From Bacillus thuringiensis (GTDB taxonomy: Bacteria; Bacillota; Bacilli; Bacillales; Bacillaceae_G): a DNA stretch of 64,000 bases. This document shows positions 26,473 to 33,850 of the stretch, piece by piece. The translations under genes were made by a program, and so were the position numbers. Numbering within the stretch: the first letter of the stretch is position 1; every line of letters begins with the position of its first letter. The DNA lies in the NCBI RefSeq assembly GCF_014932895.1, contig NZ_JACYOF010000002.1:310001-374000 (forward strand). Direction: 5' to 3'. Below the pieces are notes generated by a model, which was not told the DNA's origin, did not search any database, and saw only the letters and a list, made by a program, of their open reading frames with translations.

Positions 26473-26904
26473 ATAACCACTCCAAACATAAATTTAATTT
26501 CTTAAATCTTATTTTGCATATACAAATTCAAAATATTTTCTTAATGAACACGTTTTAAATTCACCAACATTTAACAATAGAATTGTTGATTATTCTATTG
26601 TATATGAATTAGCAATAGAAAACAATTTATGATTATATATAAATATAAAATTACTTTTCATCAAATTTTAATATAATGTAACTTTGTAATAAAGTTTGAT
26701 GAAAAACACCTCACAAAACCATATTCTTTTTCTGCAGATTTAAGTTTAGTTTTTATAAAAAAATTTGATTATTTCTACCCATGTTGTTCCACAATCGCGC
26801 CCGATTGCAGTATTGTTTTAAATATGCAAGCAGTGTTATCGGCTGTCAATGCCATCTTTGAACAGTACTATCATCTCACTTCATTAATTCTCACTGACTG
26901 CATC
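26473..26904. other. Intergenic region with one copy of a CCACAATC palindrome
   Basis: No gene was found. CCACAATCGCGCCCGATTG (26789-26807) is half of the perfect palindrome seen at 28097-28118, with a damaged right arm. The rest is AT-rich and should hold the promoter of the 325-aa HEPN gene. Confidence 0.45.
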
Positions 26905-27867
26905 TTAATTTTCCTCACCTTGATAATCTTCTTCAATATCTTCTTCGAAATCATCTTCATCATAATTAAAAAGCACATTAGGATTGCTTAACAATTCTAG
27001 CATCTCAAAACGTTCTTTCTTATCATCAATATCTTGATAATACTCCTCAACCTCATAAATATAGCTGTGTTTCTTTAAATCAGATTTGAAAACATTAAGA
27101 TATTCGTTCACTAACGCTGGTTCAAAATTAAGAGGTTCTATTTCCCTGATGAAATCCAAAATACCAGAACGATCATTTGTATTTATTAGATATATTATTA
27201 ATTCCTTCCAAACGATATCATAATCAAAAAAATTGTATTTCTTACTAAGGAATATTATGCTTGCCTTAGACCCGTTTGGTAATTCATATGTATAAATATT
27301 TTGCGCTCTAGCTTCACTCTCTACAAGATCGTATAATACTTCGCTAATCTTCCCTACAACTTTTCCGATAAATTTCTTAAATCTCCATTCATTGGGTGTT
27401 ACGAACATATCCTTATAATCAATCTTGGTTCCTAAATGTTTTTCAAGAAAAGTAACTAGACTTACTCTCTCCTTATCATGATATTCAATACTATTCAAAG
27501 TGTACCTATCATACCTCATCGTTTTGTAAAAATTACTTAGCAGTTCAAGGAATTCATTATGCAGATTACTAAGGCCACAATTGTGTTTCTTCAAAATTCT
27601 TCTTAAAAGTTCCAAATGATTATGTGTTATTAAACTTTTTTCAAACTCCTCTTGATCGATTGTATCACTATGTTCTATTAATATAACTACTACTTTTAAT
27701 AACCTTTCTATACCTACAGAGATATTATAAAAGAACTCAAAAATTTCATCCTCTTGCTTGAAATTTTCCAGGGAATCAAAAGCTTTTAAACCATTAAATA
27801 TGAAACACCCAGCAACATCCAATTCCTTCCCCAAACTGAAATTTTTCCAAAAAGTTTTAGCATCCAT
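26905..27867 (-). CDS. Hypothetical helical cargo protein with acidic tail
   Basis: The family was not recognised. Residues 40-130 are helical and amphipathic (YNISVGIERLLKVVVILIEH, HNHLELLRRILKKH, NEFLELLSNFYK), a pattern like HEPN-type four-helix bundles. It reads RYDRY where such proteins carry the terminal Arg motif, and no RX4H is present. The last 20 residues are almost all Asp and Glu (YDEDDFEEDIEEDY). The start at ATG 27867 is preceded by AGGTGATGAGG; a GTG 15 bp upstream is possible. It is a single gene between the HEPN gene and the AAA+ operon. A role in defence is only suggested by its neighbours. Confidence 0.55.
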   Translation of the reverse strand: MDAKTFWKNFSLGKELDVAGCFIFNGLKAFDSLENFKQEDEIFEFFYNISVGIERLLKVVVILIEHSDTIDQEEFEKSLITHNHLELLRRILKKHNCGLSNLHNEFLELLSNFYKTMRYDRYTLNSIEYHDKERVSLVTFLEKHLGTKIDYKDMFVTPNEWRFKKFIGKVVGKISEVLYDLVESEARAQNIYTYELPNGSKASIIFLSKKYNFFDYDIVWKELIIYLINTNDRSGILDFIREIEPLNFEPALVNEYLNVFKSDLKKHSYIYEVEEYYQDIDDKKERFEMLELLSNPNVLFNYDEDDFEEDIEEDYQGEEN

Positions 27868-28271
27868 TTCCAACCTCATCACCTAAGTTATAGTATTTTT
27901 CCCTGCTGAAAAGTCCCCATAAGTAAAGAGACCCTACATAAATCTAGTCCAACTTGTTCCATAGCTGATTTATATTGATTTCCGATAATGTTCTCTGCAT
28001 TCACCAACCCTCATTAAAGTAATTATTACACCGAATCGAATTCTGTGTCTACGATATAAAGAGCTTCGGTTACTTATTAAATTCCTTTCTTGTACTCCAC
28101 AATCTGGCCCGATTGTGGAAAAGAAGTTATTAATCGATATTTTGTGTAAATCTATATATCAAGCTATGTTATAATTGATAACTGTTTAGAAAATAATAAA
28201 AAGATGTTTTGAACAAATCGCCTAAAATTGTCCAAAGATACTAAGTGTTTTAATTATGTGCTTGTAAATAA
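27868..28271. other. Intergenic region with a perfect CCACAATC palindrome
   Basis: Contains CCACAATC TGGCCC GATTGTGG (28097-28118), an 8-bp perfect stem with a GC-rich loop. No coding frame is supported, although a few short blocks on the minus strand look like decayed coding sequence. Confidence 0.4.
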
Positions 28272-28313
28272 AGTAACCATCTATCATGCATAACAGCTAG
28301 ATAGATGGTTACT
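28272..28313 (-). terminator. Terminator of the AAA+ operon
   Basis: Perfect 14-bp stem AGTAACCATCTATC / GATAGATGGTTACT, about 125 bp past the ATPase stop. Confidence 0.7.
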
Positions 28314-28438
28314 AAAGCTGTTTAAAGACAGACATTTTCTTTCATTGTACAATTTTTAAAATAATAAAATATTTAATTTTCGAAGAATGAATCATTTACA
28401 ATAACTTCTAAGGAAAAACGGTTCAAAAGAATAACTTC

Positions 28439-29614
28439 TCAATACTTTTGATCAATCGTTGAACAAAATATTTCTTCTAAAAAATTTTCTGTTAATTCCT
28501 TATAAACAAATATTTTAACACCGTTCTCAATATTACGGACATTAGTAAATCGATCTACATTTGCTAACAAATAGGATTTTAAATCCTTTTTATGTAGATA
28601 TTCAACATCTTCTGTACTGAACTCCATAAGAACTTCTTCATAGAATTTACTTACAAGCCTAGTTTTACTAGCAGTATCTAAATGATTAAACTTTATAAAA
28701 TGCGTAAACCTAGAGTAAAGAGCTGAACCGATTGTATCATGTATTTCTTTTACTGAATCAAAATTAGATGTACAGATTATGATTGTGTTTGTAAGATCTA
28801 CTTTATAGTTGTTATCTTCATAAATTCCTTCATCGAATATTTGGAAAAACGCCGAATAAAAATCAGGTGGGCATTGACTAAATTCATCTAATAAGATTAC
28901 ATTGCCTTCATTTCTTATTAAATCTTTTGTCAGCGCTTTCCCTCCCATTTCTCCCCCAAAAAGGTAGTTATAAAATTCATTCGCTTTAAACATGGATAAT
29001 TGCTGCCTACACAAAGGTGCTGAGCTTATACAATTATTAATAATCTTAGCACTTTCTGTTTTCCCAACACCCGGGGGTCCATAAAACATTAATACGATTG
29101 GCTTACTGGATTGTTTATTTATTAAAGGGTATAAGGCTGCTATCATTTGTTTTAATACACTATCTTGCCCTAAAATTTTCTCATTAAAAGTTAAAGCAAC
29201 TTTCCTTAAATCATTTTTCGTCAAAGGTTCTCTCTTGTATTTTTCCTTCATAACTCCTACATATTGTTCTGAATGCTCTAGACTTTCTAAACCTTTAATA
29301 AAATTTTTAGGAGGGTTTTGAATAACTGCATGTGATATATAACCTAGTTGAATCCAGCTGTATATGAGATAAGGTAAGTTGTCTATAAAGTGATCTCGAA
29401 AAGAAAAGAAGTCTTCTGTCTTAGCTACTAATACTATTTCTTCATCTCCATTTTGTTCTTTAATTGACACAAGTATAGTATCTAGAGAAACTTTATCTAT
29501 ATTTTTAGCTAACTCTTTAAGATGAAATTTTTTAAAACCTTCATATATCTTATGTTCTTCAGTAAATGTGTTGAAAGCTGTATCTGGTCCTTCGAAAACA
29601 AAAAAATCGGTCAT
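28439..29614 (-). CDS. ClpB/ClpA-like AAA+ ATPase (AAA_2), cargo
   Basis: This 391-aa protein has an N-terminal region of about 140 residues with no known domain, then one AAA_2 module. Walker A is GPPGVGKT (179-186), Walker B is VILLDEF with Asp243-Glu244, sensor 1 is IIICTSN, and the arginine finger region is ALYSRFTHF. A small C-terminal lid follows. The sequence around LNEKILGQDSV resembles the Clp linker. No ClpP-binding loop or M domain is evident. The start lies 3 bp after the preceding DUF6414-like gene, whose last codons supply the GGGGGTT site. Paired ATPase and partner genes in a transposon cargo are typical of undescribed defence systems. Confidence 0.75.
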   Translation of the reverse strand: MTDFFVFEGPDTAFNTFTEEHKIYEGFKKFHLKELAKNIDKVSLDTILVSIKEQNGDEEIVLVAKTEDFFSFRDHFIDNLPYLIYSWIQLGYISHAVIQNPPKNFIKGLESLEHSEQYVGVMKEKYKREPLTKNDLRKVALTFNEKILGQDSVLKQMIAALYPLINKQSSKPIVLMFYGPPGVGKTESAKIINNCISSAPLCRQQLSMFKANEFYNYLFGGEMGGKALTKDLIRNEGNVILLDEFSQCPPDFYSAFFQIFDEGIYEDNNYKVDLTNTIIICTSNFDSVKEIHDTIGSALYSRFTHFIKFNHLDTASKTRLVSKFYEEVLMEFSTEDVEYLHKKDLKSYLLANVDRFTNVRNIENGVKIFVYKELTENFLEEIFCSTIDQKY

Positions 29615-29617
29615 TCT

Positions 29618-30400
29618 TTATTCAACCCCCGCTAAAATAATATCTATAATATCTAAATTTTCCTTTTCGCTAGAAGGCTTTTCATTTTTTTCATTTTCAA
29701 AAGCATCGAACCCTAAACTTTCACTGTTCACATCCTTCTTCGGCTGTATTTCATACATGAAGTTCAAGGAAGCTTCCGTTGCTTCTCCTACCTTTACTCC
29801 ATAAAGTGTTAAAGACATCAATTGTAAATCTTGTAATCTATAATTATTTCTAAATCCATCTAAGTTGAATCTAACAATAGATTTTTTGGAATCCCCATCT
29901 ACTGCCACTAGCTCGTAATATCCTTTTGCACTTTCTAATATCTCGTCCATTTTATGAAAGTTAAGATTTTCAATATCACTTTGTAATGTGTTTTTACCAA
30001 AGTCCTCTTTTAAAATTTTTATAAAAGGCGTGATTGATTTCAAATACGTTGCAGACTCTGCTAAAATTGATAAATTTTTCACTTTAATTGTTTCTAATTG
30101 AATTTCTTTATCTCCTTTTTTCGGTTTGGGATTATCCAACAGTTCTAAAAAGCTAGTTAAAATGGTATTAGTAATATTGGTAAAGATAATATTTCTTTTA
30201 TTTCTAGATAAACCTGCTTTTAAACTCCCTGTAATACCTGTAGTTAAATTATCTAACCATCCTGTACCAAAAGCACCTTCCCCACCAAACTTACTTGCCT
30301 TATCAACCATACTTTGCAAAATTTCTTCAGATCTACCTTTATTCTTAATATCTATTAAGTCTAAAGCAGACGCTTCATCAAAATATATGATTTTTCTCAT
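29618..30400 (-). CDS. DUF6414-like protein, first gene of the AAA+ operon
   Basis: This 260-aa protein begins MRKIIYFDEASALDLIDI, which resembles the start of DUF6414 proteins found beside defence genes. This recognition is tentative. A glycine-rich stretch (FGGEGAFGTGWLDNLTTG, about residues 38-55) follows, then a mixed alpha/beta body. The last 40 residues are charged and probably disordered, ending in DIIDIILAGVE. The gene is first in a two-gene operon with a ClpB-like ATPase, separated by 3 bp. A sensor, adaptor or effector for the ATPase is a reasonable inference. The start follows TTGAGGAG. The operon sits next to the transposon's right end. Confidence 0.65.
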   Translation of the reverse strand: MRKIIYFDEASALDLIDIKNKGRSEEILQSMVDKASKFGGEGAFGTGWLDNLTTGITGSLKAGLSRNKRNIIFTNITNTILTSFLELLDNPKPKKGDKEIQLETIKVKNLSILAESATYLKSITPFIKILKEDFGKNTLQSDIENLNFHKMDEILESAKGYYELVAVDGDSKKSIVRFNLDGFRNNYRLQDLQLMSLTLYGVKVGEATEASLNFMYEIQPKKDVNSESLGFDAFENEKNEKPSSEKENLDIIDIILAGVE

Positions 30401-30592
30401 TATATACGCTCCTCAACTATATAGAATACTTATGAACAAAAAAATTACTCATTTGTTAACTAAAGGAATAACTACATTTCCTTCTATTATATAAAAGAAA
30501 TGATATAAACGTCCTATTTTATACCATCTTTTCAAACAATTATTTTAAATAATTTTTAATATTAGTACACAAAAGTCTGTAATTATAAAATA

Positions 30593-30743
30593 AAAAAGCA
30601 TGACATAACATTGTCATGCTTTTTCTTTTCTATAAATAATTTTTTCAAACCTAACCTGTTACAGAACCTTTCACTTGGGAAAGAACTTTTTTATATAGTA
30701 AAGGACTTTTTTATTCAGTAAAGAACTTTTTTATTTATTGACA
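30593..30743. repeat. Transposon right end: terminator plus three TnsB-type sites
   Basis: A terminator hairpin (AAAGCATGACA / TGTCATGCTTT, 30597-30622) precedes three 18-bp sites at an exact 20-bp period: 30677-30694, 30697-30714 and 30717-30734, all of the form AGTAAAGAACTTTTTTAT with one to three changes. The 9-nt tip TTATTGACA ends at 30743. Read from topB, this end replaces the terminator that the insertion separated from the gene. Confidence 0.85.
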
Positions 30744-30748
30744 CCACT
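30744..30748. other. Right target-site duplication CCACT
   Basis: CCACT follows the ACA tip and its last base is the final base of the topB stop codon. It matches 13520-13524. Confidence 0.85.
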
Positions 30749-32892
30749 TAATTCTCAAACACAAAATTAATCTTATTATCTTTCCACTCTAACTTCGCAT
30801 CAAACGTCTTCTCGCCCTTTTTAAATCCTTTAATTAAATCAGTCTTCTCACCTTTTAACAGCTTCGTCATATTCTTTTGCGAAATTGTTTTACTTAATAT
30901 CTTCTTCGAGATGGTAAAGTCACATTGTGTTGTATTGTAGTTTGAACAGCCGTAAAACGTAGATTTATCAATTACATCGCCATCACATTTTTTACAGCTA
31001 CCAACCTTTTTACCTGTTGTAAATTTCGATCCTTTTCGTTCAATCGATTCAACATGTAATCCAGTGAAATCCCACTTCTCAGACATTTCCACCGCGTCTT
31101 CAATAATTTTAGCTGATAACTTTTTCGTTTGTTCCATAAATGTAGCTGGTGATGCTGTACCTTCTCCAATTTCCGCAAGACGTTGTTCCCATTTTGCAGT
31201 CATTTCCGGTGAAGCTAGTATTTTATCACCGATTGCTGTAATTAATACTTTCCCTTTATCGGTCGCATACACTTGGTTTTTCTTCACATCAATATATTTA
31301 CGGTCTTTCAGCATCGTAATAATTCCAGCACGCGTTGCCTCAGTCCCTAAACCTTCTGTTTTCTTTAATACTTTCTCCAGCTCTTCGTTCTCTAAATACT
31401 TACCTGCCGTTTTCATTAACGTAATAAGTTGTCCTTCTGTATAGCGCTTCGGTGGCTGTGTTTTTCCTGCTTTCACTTTCACCTTTACAACTTTCCCTTG
31501 TTCACCTTCAGCTACAATTGGAAGAATGGTTTCATCATCTTTATCATCTTGGAAAATTACTTTACGCCATCCTTCTTGAATTTGCTGTTTTCCTTTTGAA
31601 ATGAATTCAGCACGTTCATCTACAAGCGTTACAATCGTTGTATAATCAAAGATTGCAACTTCATAGTGAGCCGCAATGAGTCTTCTTACGATCATATCGT
31701 AAATTTTCTTTTCATCACCTGATAATCTGCTTGGGTTTGTAACTTGCTCTGTCGGAATAATTGCGTAGTGGTCTGTTACTTTCTTTTCATTCACATAACG
31801 CTTATTGTTCATAATCGATTCAACTGGAGCTGGTAATAAACCTTTATATTCATCAAACTGACTTAACTTCTGTAAAATATCAGGGAACGTCGCTGCCTCT
31901 CCTTGTGTAACATAGTTTGAATCTGAACGAGGATAAGAGACAATTCCTTTTTGATATAATGCTTGCGTTATATCAAGCGTCTTTTTCGGTGAAAATTTGA
32001 ATGCTTTATTTGCCGTTGCTTGCAGTGACGATAAGTTAAATAAAAGCGGTGGCTGAAACTCTTTTCGCTCCGTTTTCATTTCCTTCACTTCAGCCGGTTT
32101 CCCTTGACAAAATGCCGCAATTTTATTTGCCATATCAGGGTCTTTTAAACGAGATTCACTATCCTTCTCCCATTTTCCTTCATACTTCTTTCCTTCTATA
32201 TTAAAGGTTGCGAACACTTCCCAAAACGGCTCTGACTTAAAGTTTTCAATTTCTTTCTCACGCTTTACGATCAATGCTAATGTTGGTGTTTGTACACGAC
32301 CGGCGGAAAATACATCGTTCATTCCCTTTTTCTTTAGCAAAATACTAAACACACGCGATGCATTCATACCAACGACCCAGTCCGCACATGACCTTGTATA
32401 CGCCTCATAGTACGTATTAATTGTATCTGATTCATCAAGCAAGTTTTTAAATCCTTGGTATATAGCTTGTTTCGTTAAAGATGAGATCCAAAGACGTTTC
32501 ATCGGCTTTTGCACGTTACAAAGATTAATAATGTTTCTTACGATTAATTCCCCTTCACGCCCGGCATCGCCCGCGTGAATAATTTCTGTTACCTGAGGAT
32601 TATGTAACAGCTGTTTCACAACGTTAAATTGCTTATACTTGGACTTTGTTACTTCAAATTGAAAACGTTCAGGAATCATAGGTAACGTATTAAGTGACCA
32701 TTTTTTCCACTCTGCATGATAATGCTCTGGATTACATAACTGCGTCAAATGACCAATTGCCCATGTACAGTACGCTCCATTTGGAAATAACTCATTCGCT
32801 TCTACTTCTAAATATCCATCTTTCCGGCGATATTTAAATTGTGAAACAAGAGCCAAACCTTGATCTGGTTTCTCGGCAATAATTAATTTCAT
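30748..32892 (-). CDS. topB: DNA topoisomerase III (type IA)
   Basis: This 714-aa enzyme relaxes and decatenates DNA through a transient 5'-phosphotyrosine link. The TOPRIM part is at the start (LIIAEKPDQGLAL, then HAGDAGREGELIVRNI). The active-site Tyr is in GIVSYPRSDSNYV (about residue 316). A single C-terminal zinc-ribbon-like segment (CKKCDGDVIDKSTFYGCSNY) follows. The length is normal, so the Tn7-like insertion at its stop codon does not shorten it. The start follows GATAGGGAG. An 18-bp palindrome about 95 bp upstream may control it. Confidence 0.95.
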   Translation of the reverse strand: MKLIIAEKPDQGLALVSQFKYRRKDGYLEVEANELFPNGAYCTWAIGHLTQLCNPEHYHAEWKKWSLNTLPMIPERFQFEVTKSKYKQFNVVKQLLHNPQVTEIIHAGDAGREGELIVRNIINLCNVQKPMKRLWISSLTKQAIYQGFKNLLDESDTINTYYEAYTRSCADWVVGMNASRVFSILLKKKGMNDVFSAGRVQTPTLALIVKREKEIENFKSEPFWEVFATFNIEGKKYEGKWEKDSESRLKDPDMANKIAAFCQGKPAEVKEMKTERKEFQPPLLFNLSSLQATANKAFKFSPKKTLDITQALYQKGIVSYPRSDSNYVTQGEAATFPDILQKLSQFDEYKGLLPAPVESIMNNKRYVNEKKVTDHYAIIPTEQVTNPSRLSGDEKKIYDMIVRRLIAAHYEVAIFDYTTIVTLVDERAEFISKGKQQIQEGWRKVIFQDDKDDETILPIVAEGEQGKVVKVKVKAGKTQPPKRYTEGQLITLMKTAGKYLENEELEKVLKKTEGLGTEATRAGIITMLKDRKYIDVKKNQVYATDKGKVLITAIGDKILASPEMTAKWEQRLAEIGEGTASPATFMEQTKKLSAKIIEDAVEMSEKWDFTGLHVESIERKGSKFTTGKKVGSCKKCDGDVIDKSTFYGCSNYNTTQCDFTISKKILSKTISQKNMTKLLKGEKTDLIKGFKKGEKTFDAKLEWKDNKINFVFEN

Positions 32893-33225
32893 TTTATAAC
32901 TCCCTATCTGTATTCCAGTGTTACTTTCATTGTCTATATGTTTAGAAGCGATGACAAAACAACAATCTTATTTATCATTCGCGGTTTGTCTCACAAATGT
33001 GAGACCTATAATATTATACGCTTATTCTTTATGGCTTCACAATAGAAACTCATTATTTAACACTTTCTTTCACATGCTCACAATTAAAAAAGACGCCCAA
33101 AAAAATCAAGCGCCTCCTTGCTTACATTCATGAAATTGTGCAGATAATTTGCAGATATAAATAAGCATAAGTATTCTCCATTTGAACATATGATGAAATA
33201 AACAATAGGACAGGGAGGTATCATA
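32893..33225. other. Intergenic region upstream of topB
   Basis: No gene was found. It holds the topB promoter region and the palindrome described separately. A weak hairpin of AAGACGCCC / GGAGGCGCTT type lies near 33090-33118. Confidence 0.45.
32988..33005. promoter_or_regulatory. Perfect palindrome next to a -10 box upstream of topB
   Basis: GTCTCACAAATGTGAGAC has two 8-bp perfect arms. On the minus strand a TATAAT hexamer, with TTGTGA 18 bp before it, lies directly upstream, so the palindrome sits at the likely transcription start. It looks like an operator. The regulator is unknown. Confidence 0.5.
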
Positions 33226-33771
33226 ATATTTACTTACACATTAACCACCTTAACACTTTGTTGTATCTCGATTTTTATTACATCATATATTTCTAAACGT
33301 AAGGGTACCCTAATGGAGTATATGGTATTTATTATGTCTTTCAGTATGAGTCTCGGTTTAAGTATCGGTTTTTATTTAGGTATTCTCTTTAAAGGAGAAT
33401 TACTATATTCTACTTTGCTTGCTATTTTGATTAGTGGTTTTATCGGTTTTTTAGTCGGTCTACGTTTTCATCTATATACTGCTTTAGAGGGAATGTTCTC
33501 TGGATTAATGGCAAGTATGATGGGAGCAATGATTACAGAAATGCTAAACGCTCAACAAGCTCATAGTATACTGTTCATTAGCCTCTTACTTACGATAACG
33601 ATAACTATGTCATGTATGATTCAGCTTTTATCAGAAACCTTTTCTACTTGGATCCACCGTCGTTTTTTATTATTACTTTCAATTAGTATAGCAATCATTA
33701 TTTCAGTGTTCATAACATTCCCAGATCATACTCCTCCACCTTCATCCGAGCATGATCAGCATATGCATTAA
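33226..33771 (+). CDS. Small membrane protein with a non-standard (ATA) start
   Basis: An open frame from a GGGAGG site (33213-33218) reads IFTYTLTTLTLCCISIFITS, a clear first helix, before the first ATG at 33313. The codon at the right distance is ATA (33226), probably a mutated ATG. With this start the protein has about 181 aa, five or six helices and a His-rich end (PDHTPPPSSEHDQHMH). It faces a multicopper oxidase gene convergently, and the His/Met tail suggests metal binding (inference). If ATA is not used, translation from 33313 gives 152 aa with no proper ribosome site. Confidence 0.6.
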   Translation: MFTYTLTTLTLCCISIFITSYISKRKGTLMEYMVFIMSFSMSLGLSIGFYLGILFKGELLYSTLLAILISGFIGFLVGLRFHLYTALEGMFSGLMASMMGAMITEMLNAQQAHSILFISLLLTITITMSCMIQLLSETFSTWIHRRFLLLLSISIAIIISVFITFPDHTPPPSSEHDQHMH

Positions 33772-33791
33772 CACTTGCAACCAAAATCAAT

Positions 33792-33821
33792 AAAGCAGCT
33801 ATCTAATAAGATAACTGCTTT
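33792..33821. terminator. Bidirectional terminator between convergent genes
   Basis: AAAGCAGCTATCT / ATAACTGCTTT hairpin with A and T on the flanks, between the membrane protein gene and the multicopper oxidase gene. Confidence 0.7.
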
Positions 33822-33850
33822 ATATCATAATAAACTAGATGAACTTTATT

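Larger units (their letters stand above)
13525..30743. mobile_element. Tn7-like transposon inserted next to topB
   Basis: The element is 17,219 bp, starts TGTCGTTAC, ends TATTGACA, and is flanked by CCACT on both sides. Its 27-bp terminal inverted repeats share 24 positions. It encodes TnsA, TnsB, TnsC and a TniQ/TnsD protein in that order on the minus strand, and no TnsE or CRISPR genes. The right end (dense sites) abuts the 3' end of topB, as Tn7's right end faces glmS. Cargo lies on both sides of the tns genes: an HEPN group at 13.8-18.2 kb, and a second HEPN gene, a helical protein and an AAA+ operon at 25.5-30.4 kb. The composition is visibly more AT-rich than the flanks. Confidence 0.93.

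Noticed and set aside
27890-28090. Short coding-like blocks on the minus strand upstream of the 325-aa helical gene
   Set aside because: Frames are short and broken and no family could be recognised, so no gene is claimed.
13525-30743. A CRISPR-associated Tn7-like system (CAST)
   Set aside because: No CRISPR repeats and no Cas genes were seen; a single TniQ with a C-terminal HTH fits site-specific TnsD-type targeting.
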